Positions 16,003 through 25,070 are shown, counted from the stretch's first letter. The stretch is DNA of 64,000 bases from JANLSE01 sp038214135 (GCA_038214135.1 JBBQSD010000017.1:1-64000), one strand, 5' to 3'. Program-made: numbers and translations. Notes: generated by a model from the letters alone, not told the origin.

Positions 16003-16812
16003 ATGGCTGCGACGTTCACGCTGAGTGCGTTTGGCGATGAGATCGCCGATGATCTTGCCGAACAACTTGATCTGCTGGCCGAGGAAGGGGTTCATCACCT
16101 CGAACTGCGTGGCGTATGGGGCAAGAATGTGCTTGATCTGAGCGCAGCGGAATTGCGTCAGGCGCGGGCAATGCTGGATGAACGGGGCTTTGGCGTATCG
16201 GCGATTGCCAGCCCAATCGGCAAATCACGCCTTGATCAGCCGCGATCCTTTGAGCTTGAACGCCTGGAGCGAGCCACCATTGCCGCTGCGGTGCTTGGAA
16301 CCGAGAAGATCCGCATCTTCTCATTCTATTATGCTGGCCCGCCAGAGAGTGTTCGTGATGAGGTGCTGTTCCGCATGGCCCAACTGACTGAACGAGCCGA
16401 ACGATCTGGGCTGACCCTTGTTCATGAGAATGAAAAGGATATCTATGGCGATCTGCCGAGCCGCTGCCAGGATATGATCAGCTCAATTGGATCGCCAGCC
16501 CTGCGGATGGCCTTCGATCCAGCCAATTTCGTGCAGTGTGGTGTCCAGCCATTCAGCGATGCCTGGCCGCTGCTGGCCGATCTGACAACCCATGTTCATA
16601 TTAAGGATGCCGTGTTCAGTGATGGTTCCGTCCGCCCGGCTGGCCAGGGCGATGGCGCAATCGCCGAGTTGCTGGCCGATCTGAACAAACGCGATTATAT
16701 CGGCTTCCTAACACTCGAACCGCATCTTAAGGTTGCCGGGCATTCCAGTGGGTTCAGTGGTGCCGATGGTATGCGGCTGGCAATTCATGCGCTGCGGGGG
16801 TTACTGTCGTAG
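16003..16812 (+). CDS. Sugar phosphate isomerase/epimerase (AP endonuclease 2-type TIM barrel)
   Basis: A 269-residue protein of the xylose-isomerase-like TIM barrel family. Metal-binding residues are visible in HLELRG (~28-33), VHENEKDI (~139), MAFDPANFVQ (~169) and THVHIKDA with the C-terminal FLTLEPHL. Such enzymes isomerise or epimerise sugars and inositols. The substrate is not determinable. Start: CAGGAG 8 bases before the ATG. The next gene (LarA/DUF2088) follows after a repeat-filled gap on the same strand, and both could belong to one carbohydrate or hydroxy-acid pathway. Confidence 0.88.
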   Translation: MAATFTLSAFGDEIADDLAEQLDLLAEEGVHHLELRGVWGKNVLDLSAAELRQARAMLDERGFGVSAIASPIGKSRLDQPRSFELERLERATIAAAVLGTEKIRIFSFYYAGPPESVRDEVLFRMAQLTERAERSGLTLVHENEKDIYGDLPSRCQDMISSIGSPALRMAFDPANFVQCGVQPFSDAWPLLADLTTHVHIKDAVFSDGSVRPAGQGDGAIAELLADLNKRDYIGFLTLEPHLKVAGHSSGFSGADGMRLAIHALRGLLS

Positions 16813-16950
16813 TATTCAGGAGTCAGAAGCGATCAGCAACAAATGAACAACGGAACAATAACGCCTCCAGATTCGCTTGTTCGCTTGTTCTCTAGCACTC
16901 TTGCTCTATCGGCTATCGGCTATCGGCTATTTTCACCGAAAGGCAACACC
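16813..16950. repeat. Spacer with GTCAGAA, AACAAATG and CGGCTAT repeats
   Basis: Positions ~16909-16930 are three CGGCTAT heptamers. Preceding them are GTCAGAA and GTTCGCTT-type repeats. The reading frame of the next gene happens to be open through this region, which is why the start must be placed at 16951. Confidence 0.6.
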
Positions 16951-18225
16951 ATGATTCAGGTTCCACCAATCCGCCCGCCCTATCCGGCTGAATTTCCGCC
17001 GCTTGTGCCGGTTCGCCAGCGGCTTTCCACCCAGCGCGAGGCCGATATTCGCGCTGCCGTTGAGCGTGAATTGGCCCATCTGCCGCTTCTGGCGGCCCTC
17101 GCCCCTGGTGCACGTGTCGCGGTTACTGCTGGAAGCCGTGGAATCGCCAAGATTGCCGAGGTTGTGGCTGCTTCGGTTGCCGCCCTGCGCGACCGTGGGT
17201 TCGATCCATTTGTCATTCCGGCAATGGGTAGCCATGGCGGTGCAACTGCCGAGGGCCAGCGGGCTGTATTGACCGATCTGGGTGTGACGGAGCAGTTCGT
17301 TCGTGCGCCAATCCTGGCCACCATGGAAACTGTCGAACTGGGCCGTATTGATGATGGTACGCCAGTATTGATGGATCGCTATGCCGCTGCCGCCGATGGA
17401 ATCCTGCTGATCAATCGGGTCAAACCGCATACCGACTTTCAGGGCGCAATCGAAAGCGGCCTGGCCAAGATCTGTGCTGTCGGCCTCGGCAAGCGTGATG
17501 GCGCGGTTGCTATGCATAGTGCTGGCCCGAATGGCCTGCGCGACCGTATTCCGCAGGTGGCGCGGATCGCAATGGGGGCGCGGCCCGTGTTGGGTGGTTT
17601 GGCGATCATCGAGAACCCGCATGAGGATATTGCCGAAATTGCGGGACTGCCACCAGGCGAGATCGGCGCTGCTGGCGAACAGGCCCTGCTCGACAGAGCC
17701 AGGGTATTGCGGCCAACTCTGCCGTTCGATACAATTGATCTGCTGATCATCGACGAGATGGGCAAGGATGTCAGCGGTACCGGCATGGATACCGGCGTAA
17801 TCGGGCGCATGCATATTCCTGGCGTTCCAGAACCAGCCAAGCCGCTGATCCATTGTATTGTGGTATTGTCGCTGACAGCTGGATCGCATGGCAATGCGGC
17901 AGGAATCGGCCTGGCCGATGTCGTCTCGGCGCGTTTGGCCGGTGCCGTCGATTGGTATGCAACCTGGACCAACGCAATGACATCTGGCGTGCTTGGGCCT
18001 GGCCGGGCGCGGTTGCCAATTGTTGGCCCATCGGATCGTGAAGCGGCGCTGCTTGGGCGGCTGATGTGTGGCGTGCCACTCGATGCACCAGTGCGGGTTG
18101 CGCGGATTATCAGCACCAAGCATCTTGGCGAGATGTTCGTTTCGGAGGCGCTTCTAGCAGAAACCGATGTCGCCCTTGAGCGGCTTGGCCCGCCAGTTGC
18201 AATCAGCTTCGATGGTGAGTCGTAG
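16951..18225 (+). CDS. DUF2088 / lactate-racemase-like (LarA N-domain) protein
   Basis: A 424-residue protein resembling the LarA/DUF2088 family. Visible features are VAVTAGSRGIAKI, a glycine-rich nucleotide-type loop (GSHGGAT), RVKPHTDFQGAIESGLAKICAVGLGK, and a second DLLIIDEMGKDVSGTGMDTGV block. LarA enzymes use a nickel-pincer cofactor to racemise lactate or other 2-hydroxy acids; whether this member binds the cofactor is unknown. The start at 16951 (MIQVPPIRPPYP) has AAAGG at 7 bases. The upstream open frame translates CGGCTAT spacer repeats and is not part of the protein. Confidence 0.8.
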   Translation: MIQVPPIRPPYPAEFPPLVPVRQRLSTQREADIRAAVERELAHLPLLAALAPGARVAVTAGSRGIAKIAEVVAASVAALRDRGFDPFVIPAMGSHGGATAEGQRAVLTDLGVTEQFVRAPILATMETVELGRIDDGTPVLMDRYAAAADGILLINRVKPHTDFQGAIESGLAKICAVGLGKRDGAVAMHSAGPNGLRDRIPQVARIAMGARPVLGGLAIIENPHEDIAEIAGLPPGEIGAAGEQALLDRARVLRPTLPFDTIDLLIIDEMGKDVSGTGMDTGVIGRMHIPGVPEPAKPLIHCIVVLSLTAGSHGNAAGIGLADVVSARLAGAVDWYATWTNAMTSGVLGPGRARLPIVGPSDREAALLGRLMCGVPLDAPVRVARIISTKHLGEMFVSEALLAETDVALERLGPPVAISFDGES

Positions 18226-18403
18226 GGCTAAGAAAATCGTTCGTAAGCTGTAAGATTTGAGTGAACAAAGCAACTACGGGGAGACGTATAGTACATGTAG
18301 GAATACAAAAACGCTGTAGCACCTCACCCGCCCTGCGGGCACCCCTCTCTGTGCGGAGAGGGGCCAATGGTGAGGTGAGCTTCGGCCTATGAGGAGAAGA
18401 GCA
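18226..18403. repeat. Nested inverted-repeat element upstream of the cyclase
   Basis: ACCTCACC (18321-18328) pairs with GGTGAGGT (18369-18376). Inside lie GCCC-TGC-GGGC and CCCCTCTC (18342-18349) pairing with GAGAGGGG (18356-18363). The result is a branched cruciform of the CTCTCC/GGAGAGG type; related copies occur near 24010, 38710 and 59860-59965. Confidence 0.65.
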
Positions 18404-20254
18404 ATGTCGGCCAATTCAATCAGTTTCGGTATATCGATGGAAGTCGATGCGCCGATCAAACGGCTCTGGCCGCTGCTCTCCGATACCGACCGGGTCAACC
18501 GACTGCTTGGCATCCCTGCCTCCGAACAGATCACCCCCAGCGAGGATCTGTCGCGAACGATCAGCGGGCATTTTCTTGGCATTCCAGTCACATGGCGCGA
18601 ATATCCATTTGAATGGGCCTATGAACAGTGGTTCGAGGTGACGCGCCTGTTCGAGAACCCGTTTCCTGTCGAGCGATTGGTAACCCGCACCGTGTTTGTG
18701 CCGCTGGCCAATGGCGCAACCCGCATTATGGTGATGGTCGAACAGACGGCCCGCAATTTGTTGGGCGGGCGGCCAGCGCGGCTGTTTATTGAACAGAAGT
18801 TCCTGCGCGACATGCGGCGCGTCTATGGCATACTCGGCCAGATTGCTGCCGATACAAGCACATACACGCCACCGCCACCATTGCATGCGCCAACCGTTAA
18901 CACCGAACGCCTGGAACGCGCGGCCCAGCGTGTTCGTGCGGCTGGCGTCCGAGAAACGCTGATTGATCGATTAACCAATCATCTGAAGACAACCGATGAT
19001 CCCGATGTGTTGAAGATGCGGCCATTCCTGCTGGCTGATCGCTGGGGCGAGCCACGCCTGGAGGTACTGCGCGCATTTCTGTATGCGACACGCAGTGGCA
19101 TGCTCGATCTGGAATGGGATATCATCTGCCCAAGCTGCCGTGGTGTCAGTGTTCGCAATAATCGCCTAGCGGATCTGACTGGCGAAGCCCACTGCCCATC
19201 CTGCCAGATCCGCTATGATGTCGATTTCGAGGAATCAGTCGAACTACGCTTCAGTGTCAGCCACGATATCCGGGCAGCCGATGACGCGACCTTCTGTGCC
19301 AGTGGCCCAGCCAATACGCGCCATATTCTGGCCCAACTGTGGCTTGAACCAGGCCAAACCCGCGAAGTTCGCTTGCGGCTTGTGCCAGGCCAGTATCGAG
19401 TGCGTAGCCGCCAGATTGCCAGCCGTGCTGTGGTAAGAGTCAGCATCGATGCCCATGATCATGAAGCGGTGATCGACATTACCGATGATAGTATTCATGC
19501 ATCGGCAGTACCATTGAAGCCCGGCGATGCCCATATCACAATCCAGAATAGTTCAGCGCAACGCACACTGTTGATCTTCGAGGAAACTGCCTGGAATTTG
19601 CAGGCCGCCAGCGCAGCGCTCGTTACCGCGCTGAATGATTTCCGCCAACTGTTTTCTTCCGAGGTACTCGCGCCAGGGCTTGGCATTGCCATTCGCAACC
19701 TGACGTTTCTGTTCAGTGATCTGAAGGATTCGACACAGATCTACGATACAATTGGCGATTCACCAGCCTATGCCAGGGTACGCGATCATTTCGATATCAT
19801 GCGATCAATCATTGGCATCAATCACGGGGCACTGGTCAAGACCATCGGCGATGCTGTTATGGCCGTTTTCCGATCCAGTGAGGATGCTGTCGAGGCAGCC
19901 ATTCAGATCCAGAATGAATTTAATGGTGGCCCGATTGCTCAACTCAACCCGACACTATGCGTCAAATTGGGCTTGCACGTCGGGCCGTGTATCGCCGTAA
20001 ATGCCAATGAACTGCTGGATTATTTCGGCTCGACAGTCAATATCGCTGCACGAGTCCAGAGTGAAAGTGTCGGCGGCGATATTGTTGTCACCGAGGCAAT
20101 TCTGGAAGACCCATCGGTACAGCGCATCCTCACCCGTGAGCATATGATAATTGAGCAGTTTGAGCGCTCACTCAAGGGCTTTAGCCGCCCCTTCACCCTG
20201 GCCCGCCTATGGGCCGAGGCGCATGCTATTGCGCCTGCACAACCTGCTGGATGA
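18404..20254 (+). CDS. Class III nucleotidyl cyclase with START-like and zinc-ribbon domains
   Basis: 616 residues in the DUF5939/cyclase architecture. Residues ~1-150 look like an SRPBCC/START-like ligand pocket. A zinc ribbon (two CPSC motifs ~245-275) and a beta-rich region follow. The cyclase domain is at ~430-600: LTFLFSDLKDST (first metal Asp) and VKTIGDAVMAVF (Lys and second metal Asp) are intact, and NIAARV carries the Asn/Arg transition-state pair. The base-contacting Asp of adenylyl cyclases is replaced (FGSTVN instead of LGDxVN), so base specificity or activity may differ. GGAG lies 7 bases before the ATG at 18404. It is cytoplasmic; ligand control by the START-like part is an inference. 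Confidence 0.86.
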   Translation: MSANSISFGISMEVDAPIKRLWPLLSDTDRVNRLLGIPASEQITPSEDLSRTISGHFLGIPVTWREYPFEWAYEQWFEVTRLFENPFPVERLVTRTVFVPLANGATRIMVMVEQTARNLLGGRPARLFIEQKFLRDMRRVYGILGQIAADTSTYTPPPPLHAPTVNTERLERAAQRVRAAGVRETLIDRLTNHLKTTDDPDVLKMRPFLLADRWGEPRLEVLRAFLYATRSGMLDLEWDIICPSCRGVSVRNNRLADLTGEAHCPSCQIRYDVDFEESVELRFSVSHDIRAADDATFCASGPANTRHILAQLWLEPGQTREVRLRLVPGQYRVRSRQIASRAVVRVSIDAHDHEAVIDITDDSIHASAVPLKPGDAHITIQNSSAQRTLLIFEETAWNLQAASAALVTALNDFRQLFSSEVLAPGLGIAIRNLTFLFSDLKDSTQIYDTIGDSPAYARVRDHFDIMRSIIGINHGALVKTIGDAVMAVFRSSEDAVEAAIQIQNEFNGGPIAQLNPTLCVKLGLHVGPCIAVNANELLDYFGSTVNIAARVQSESVGGDIVVTEAILEDPSVQRILTREHMIIEQFERSLKGFSRPFTLARLWAEAHAIAPAQPAG

Positions 20255-20269
20255 ACCATGCGCCCTGAA

Positions 20270-20404
20270 TCCGCAGGCTGATGATCTTTTACACATGAAT
20301 TCGGGTATTGTCATACGCATCATGCCCCGCAGGCTGAAGCCTGCGGCTAAGGCTCATCGTCGCCTTGCCCTCCCCTTGCCGCAGGCTGAAGCCTGCGGAT
20401 GGAT
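20270..20404. repeat. Palindromic repeat element, copy A
   Basis: Contains two perfect copies of CCGCAGGC-TGAA-GCCTGCGG (20327-20346 and 20379-20398) plus flanking unique sequence. A diverged inverted copy lies at ~24945-25070, so the two enclose a 4.5-kb segment. Confidence 0.75.
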
Positions 20405-20435
20405 GATCTTATTTGAGCTAGCGTAGGAGCAGTTG

Positions 20436-22127
20436 ATGTCTCAGCCATCAGATGACACGCAGGCCAATCGATTACGAGTGCTTACCTGCCCATCGTGTGG
20501 CGCAGCACTGCCTGGGAGTAATGGCCGGGTTGAATGTGCCTATTGTGGCACCGTGATTGAGTTCCGCAAAAATGCATCCGGCAGCTTGCGAACAGGTAAT
20601 CAGAAGCCTGCGTACAACCCTGTACCAGGTACACTCCCAGGATTACGTGCGGCCAAAATCGGCGGTTGTGTGGCCATAGGAGGCGGCCTGATCGTCATTC
20701 TTATACTTGGCATCATTGGGGTAGTAACCTGGACAACAACACGCCGTTCTGATGTTAATTTCCTGGATGTGCCACAACCAACTAGTGGTGTTGCGAGCAC
20801 AGCAGAAGTGCCAGCACTGAATGGCGTTGATCTTTCTTCAACCAAGAAGCTGCTGGCATTACCGCTTGGCGATGTGCCCAACGGAACTCAACCACATAGT
20901 ATTGTGCTGGTTCGTAGTCAGGATGATCAGAAGTACCATCTGGCGCTGCTTGATCTCGCCAAACAACAGCGGCTGTGGATCGGCCCGCCACTGAGCGATG
21001 ATGCCTATGGCTATGGGCAGCTTGCCGCATCCTCTAATACAATTGCCTTTAGCGATGATCGCAGCCTGCGCGGATTTTCGCTACGCGATGGCACGCAGCT
21101 CTGGTCCGCCCAACTCAGTGATCGAATCTGCGATAGCTGTCTGCTGATCATCAAGAATACGGCTATCGCCCTGAGCATCGATAATATGCTCACCGGTGTC
21201 GATCTCGCCAGCGGCGAACGGCTGTGGAATCTCGATCTCGGGAAATATGCCGGGCGGCAGTTACTCTCGGTTGGTGAACAGATCATCGTGTTTGATCGAG
21301 ATGCCGATTCACACGGCCAGGTGAGCCTGCTCGATCCCACTTCTGGCAAGGCCGTCAGCCACTTTACGCCAGCATGTTCTGGCAAGACCTTTCCAGACGA
21401 TCTGATCTATATGAATTCGAGCGACCTCCACTGGCTCAACCCCGATACGCAGACGCTTATTCTCGTTTCTTCCTCGATAGACACATGCTTCCATTCCTAT
21501 GATCTCAGCACTGGCAACCAGCACTGGCAAACCGTTCTGGAAAGCAGGCCGAACCTTCGCGATGGCACATTCATCGCACAGGGTAGCGAATTGTTGATCG
21601 GCGATGCCAACCAGATCATGGCAATCAACCAGGCCAATGGTGAGATCAGAGTTGCCTTTACCAATGAAGATTATACATTCCAGCCGTTGATGGTTCACGA
21701 TGGCATACTGGCGACGATTGCGGTGAAGCAGCGCGGCAGCCAACGCATTGAACTATGGGGTGTCGATCCGCAAAGTGGCAAACGGCTGTGGCGGCGCGAG
21801 TTTGCCGGTGATGGCAAGATGTTCGAGCCACCATATCAGGCCTATGGAACACTTGGCGATACCGATCAGATCTGGACACTCGCGGGCACATCGGCAGGGC
21901 CGGTGGTGATCACCCTGACTGCCAAACCGCACCGCTATACCTTTGAACTGCTCGACGCCAAAAGCGGCCAGGTTGCCGCCACAAAAACCCTCGATCTGCC
22001 AGCATCCGATACAATCTGGGTGCCGAATGTCGTCACCAGAATTGGCGATCTGCTCTATATTGATGATCAATCGCATCTGGTTGGGATCGATGTTGTGCAG
22101 GGTGTGGTCGCCTATCAGGGGCCGTAG
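20436..22127 (+). CDS. Zinc-ribbon / PQQ-repeat single-pass membrane protein
   Basis: 563 residues. The N-terminus has a rubredoxin-type zinc ribbon (LTCPSCGAALPGSNGRVECAYCGTVIEF, four cysteines). One transmembrane helix follows at ~70-92, then a beta-propeller of PQQ-type repeats (for example LWIGPPLSDD, GTQLWSAQL, GERLWNLDL, NQHWQTVLE, GKRLWRREF) predicted to lie outside the membrane. This resembles BamB-like or PQQ-binding-like quinoprotein propellers without a recognisable catalytic site. GGAG 6 bases before the ATG at 20436. A damaged paralogue follows directly. Confidence 0.8.
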   Translation: MSQPSDDTQANRLRVLTCPSCGAALPGSNGRVECAYCGTVIEFRKNASGSLRTGNQKPAYNPVPGTLPGLRAAKIGGCVAIGGGLIVILILGIIGVVTWTTTRRSDVNFLDVPQPTSGVASTAEVPALNGVDLSSTKKLLALPLGDVPNGTQPHSIVLVRSQDDQKYHLALLDLAKQQRLWIGPPLSDDAYGYGQLAASSNTIAFSDDRSLRGFSLRDGTQLWSAQLSDRICDSCLLIIKNTAIALSIDNMLTGVDLASGERLWNLDLGKYAGRQLLSVGEQIIVFDRDADSHGQVSLLDPTSGKAVSHFTPACSGKTFPDDLIYMNSSDLHWLNPDTQTLILVSSSIDTCFHSYDLSTGNQHWQTVLESRPNLRDGTFIAQGSELLIGDANQIMAINQANGEIRVAFTNEDYTFQPLMVHDGILATIAVKQRGSQRIELWGVDPQSGKRLWRREFAGDGKMFEPPYQAYGTLGDTDQIWTLAGTSAGPVVITLTAKPHRYTFELLDAKSGQVAATKTLDLPASDTIWVPNVVTRIGDLLYIDDQSHLVGIDVVQGVVAYQGP

Positions 22128-22270
22128 CCGCTGTGTGCGGCAGTAGGTGGCATTTGTTATTGGTGGGCGGACACATAGGTAGGTCCGCGCCCTACACGGG
22201 GTTCTCGGTTCGGGGTTCTCGGTATTCTGACTCCTGACTCCTGAATACTCGGTTCTACAAAAGGATATAT
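22128..22270. repeat. Spacer with a GGGCGGAC hairpin and GTCAGGA heptamers
   Basis: GGGCGGAC ... GTCCGCGCCC (about 22166-22193) forms an imperfect hairpin ending in CCTAC. GACTCCT heptamers lie at about 22227-22245. Confidence 0.5.
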
Positions 22271-23090
22271 ATGGCCCCAGATACTCCGCAACCGCATACA
22301 CCGCAGGCGCTTGATTGCCCTGCTTGTGGGGCTGCATTGCCCAATGGCCAGAGTCGTGTTGAATGTTCGTACTGTGGGACGATAGTGCAGATCGATCCGC
22401 CGCAGCCACGCGAAGCGCGCCCCAAACCCGGCCAACCATCAGATGGCGTGTCGTGGAGCAGGCCAACTGTTACGATCATCCAATCGCGCAATCGGCCTGT
22501 TCAGCAGAAGCAATCATCTGGCTGCGTTTCGCTGCTGGTTGTGTTTGGTGTGGTTGCCGCGTTTGTTGTTGCGCTGTATGCCTTCCAGCGAACAACTGGT
22601 GCGAATCTGCTCAATCCTGCAACACTGTTTCAGCCACGGTTGTCTGCCTCGCGCTCAATGGTGATTCTGACGCCGGATCGCTCCATGCCCCAGATCGTGA
22701 TGCGCGTTAATGGCGGCGAGGAGCATGCGAATCGGCTGGTTCTGCTCGATCTCGCCACCAAGGAGCGAATCTGGGTTGGCCCGGCACTAACCAAAGATGC
22801 CGTATCGGGTGAAATTGCCGTCTCCGATGATACCATCGTCTTTTCCGATGATCGCACGCTGATTGGGTTTTCTCGCGCTGCGTGCCAAGCCATATCGCTA
22901 CACACTCACAACCCTCAATGCCAAAACGGGCCAGGCCCTTGAGACAAAGACAATCGACCGCCCAGATCAAAAAACCGTGTGGGTGCCGGATCAGGCCGCT
23001 CGCCAGAATCATCTGCTGTATCTCGTCGCAAGCACAAAATTGCTGGTGCTCGATCTTACCAATGGAACGGTGGTCTATGAGGGGCCATAG
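22271..23090 (+). pseudogene. Paralogue of the zinc-ribbon/PQQ protein with internal deletion and frameshift
   Basis: The 5' part (22271 to ~22880) encodes the zinc ribbon (CPACGAALPNGQSRVECSYCGT), the membrane helix and the first propeller strand up to FSDDRTLIGF. The 3' part (from ~22883, other frame) encodes the last propeller segment (AKPYRYTLTTLNAKTGQ to YEGP) matching the end of the intact copy. Roughly 280 residues in between are missing and the frame changes at the junction. The translated 5' product would be 223 residues with a foreign tail. The intact neighbour at 20436 is the evident parent or sister. The start has AAAAGG 6 bases upstream. Confidence 0.8.
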
Positions 23091-24911
23091 CTATTTCCGC
23101 AACCGAAACACCAACGCATACGCATCCTCGCGTACCAACTCAACCGGCAGCCCATCAACATCGGGTGCCTGGCCGATCAGAAAGACGGGCCTTTCACGAT
23201 AGCGCCGCGCTATCCGTGGCCCCCAGGCATCATCGGATGGCTCGACAACATCGACCCACACATCTGGCCGTTGGTGCTCAACCAGCCGCAGATACTGGAA
23301 GACCATACCCTGTTCCCAATGGGCAATCAGCACCGCATTCGGCGGCAGTTCAGCCAGCACCGCCTCGCCAAACGTGCGATACAGCGTCAGATGGCGCTTG
23401 CTGGCATATTCCACGCGAGTATCGGCCCAGGCAACACTCGCTCCAAGCAGTAGCACAAACACCAACCAGCTTGCCGCCAATGCAGGAACACGGCGAGGTG
23501 TTGCTCCAAACAATCGCTGGAATAATCGTTCGCCCCCTGCAATCAGTGCCTGCGCGCCAAACGCTACCCATAACGCCAGCGGCAGCAGCATCGGCAGCGT
23601 GAAGATCGGCGCATCCTCAACCGCAGGCCCAAGCAACAGCAGGTAGCTAGTTGTTGCGATCAATACCCAGATTGTGACCAACCAAACCCCACGCAGCCGC
23701 CGAAACAGTACCACACCCCCAACCAGCGCCAACACTAGGCCGATTGCCCCAAACTCGAAGTTTGCGCGCTCCCACAGCATACCCAGCGTTGCCAGTGCAT
23801 CACTGGATGTTGGCATGCGAAAAATACCACGCCGCACCGAACCGCCAGTCAGCAGATCGAACACCTCTGGCCATGCCATTGGCGCACCCCAGAAATAGTG
23901 CCTCGGCAGCCCATAATCGATCCCCTGGAATGGCCCATAGCGCGCAAACTGAACCAGGGGGTACAGCCAGGGCGTGCAGCCAGCCAGAAACCCAAGCACA
24001 AGCGCCAGCCCCTCTCCCCCTGCCCCCCTCTCCCACGCCAGGGCGAGGGGGAAGTGTCCCGTAAAGAATCCTCTGCGCCTCTCGGGACCTGTAGCGGAGG
24101 GATTACGAAGAACTTGGAGATGGCGTAAAGGGAAGATGGTAAGCAGCGCCCAGATCGCAAACGGAGGCAAGGCAGTAATCGCAAACAACCCATGATGGGT
24201 AAACCCAAGCCCTGCAATAAACGCAGGTAGCGCATAACCAATAGCCGATAGCCGATAGCCGATAGCCGATAGCCGAGAACTACAGAACTGCAGAACTGCA
24301 GAACTACGCACCGAGAACCAAGAACCGATTAGCGTTTTCTCGCGATGTTGCGGTATCAATTGTTTGGCAACAACCTGTACGGGCGGTTCGCGAACCGACC
24401 CTATGCTGTATCTCCTGACGCCTAACTTCTCGCGGCTGATAGCTGATGGCTGATGGCTAACAACATACCCCAACACAACCATCAACAGGGCCAGCAGCGC
24501 ATACACTTCCGCGACTGTCGCAGCATTCCATAGCCCAGGCGTCACACCCAGTGCAATTGTGCCAATCAGGGCTGCCCGCCGCGAAACGCCAAGCCGCAAC
24601 GCCAGCGCACAGAACATGCCCACCGCCAGCGCAGCACAGCCTGCCGTAACGAATGTCACCCGCCATGCCAGATCGCCAAACGGCACAAGTATCGTTGCCA
24701 GATAGCCAAGCAGCGTATACAGTGGGTAGGTTGTCGGATGTGCGACACCAAGGGTTGCCGCAGCCAGCTGGAATTCTGCCGAATCACCAGAGAGAACACT
24801 CGGTGCAGAAGTGCGGGTATAGATTGCAAGGAAAGCCAGAGTGATGAGAATAACCAGGTGACGGGGTGAACCCTGAGCGGATGACGGGGTGACGGGGTGA
24901 CGATTGTTCAT
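23091..24911 (-). CDS. DUF2723 multi-pass membrane protein with repeat-derived insertions
   Basis: A 606-residue integral membrane protein of the DUF2723 (GT-C-like glycosyltransferase) family. SGDSAEFQLAAATLGVAHPTTYPLYTLLG (~44-72) holds the family's Asp/Glu and HP-x-x-YPL motif; about ten helices follow, then a C-terminal soluble part. Such proteins probably transfer a sugar from a lipid-linked donor. Residues ~1-18, ~151-226 and ~268-301 are not family sequence. They are translations of spacer repeats (GTCACC heptamers; CGGCTAT heptamers, octamers and a 45-bp element; a CTCTCC/GGAGAGG palindrome) lying in frame in loops. The start chosen is 24911; upstream frame is further repeat sequence. 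Confidence 0.78.
   Translation of the reverse strand: MNNRHPVTPSSAQGSPRHLVILITLAFLAIYTRTSAPSVLSGDSAEFQLAAATLGVAHPTTYPLYTLLGYLATILVPFGDLAWRVTFVTAGCAALAVGMFCALALRLGVSRRAALIGTIALGVTPGLWNAATVAEVYALLALLMVVLGYVVSHQPSAISREKLGVRRYSIGSVREPPVQVVAKQLIPQHREKTLIGSWFSVRSSAVLQFCSSRLSAIGYRLSAIGYALPAFIAGLGFTHHGLFAITALPPFAIWALLTIFPLRHLQVLRNPSATGPERRRGFFTGHFPLALAWERGAGGEGLALVLGFLAGCTPWLYPLVQFARYGPFQGIDYGLPRHYFWGAPMAWPEVFDLLTGGSVRRGIFRMPTSSDALATLGMLWERANFEFGAIGLVLALVGGVVLFRRLRGVWLVTIWVLIATTSYLLLLGPAVEDAPIFTLPMLLPLALWVAFGAQALIAGGERLFQRLFGATPRRVPALAASWLVFVLLLGASVAWADTRVEYASKRHLTLYRTFGEAVLAELPPNAVLIAHWEQGMVFQYLRLVEHQRPDVWVDVVEPSDDAWGPRIARRYRERPVFLIGQAPDVDGLPVELVREDAYALVFRLRK
24237..24462. repeat. Block of spacer repeats inside a coding sequence
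   Basis: Five CCGATAG heptamers (from 24242), AGAACTGC octamers, AGAACCA heptamers, the 45-bp element with GGTTCGCGAACC (24358-24402), and AGCTGAT/GGCTGAT heptamers, all read in frame within the DUF2723 gene. The 45-bp element matches the reverse strand at 39708-39752 at about 41 of 45 positions. Confidence 0.85.
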
Positions 24912-24944
24912 GCTAAAGCTGGTTCCTCTTAATCGGGCATTGCT

Positions 24945-25070
24945 CATCCATCCGCAGGCTGAAGCCTGCGGCAAGGGGACGCTGAACCTTAGCCCCACAG
25001 GCTTCAGCCTGCGGGGCATGGTGCGGATGATGTATATCCGATTCTAAATGTAAAAGATCATCAGCCCGCA
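24945..25070. repeat. Palindromic repeat element, copy B (inverted relative to copy A)
   Basis: Reads as the reverse complement of 20270-20404 with substitutions. It includes a perfect CCGCAGGC-TGAA-GCCTGCGG at 24952-24971 and an imperfect one near 24995-25013, and ends in the conserved GATGATCTTTTACA-like flank. Confidence 0.72.

Noticed and set aside
16933..18123. 396-codon minus-strand ORF
   Set aside because: Exact antisense of the LarA/DUF2088 gene, His/Arg/Trp-rich composition, no ribosome binding site.
20433..20438. TTG start one codon before the ATG of the PQQ protein
   Set aside because: ATG at 20436 has the better codon and spacing to GGAG.
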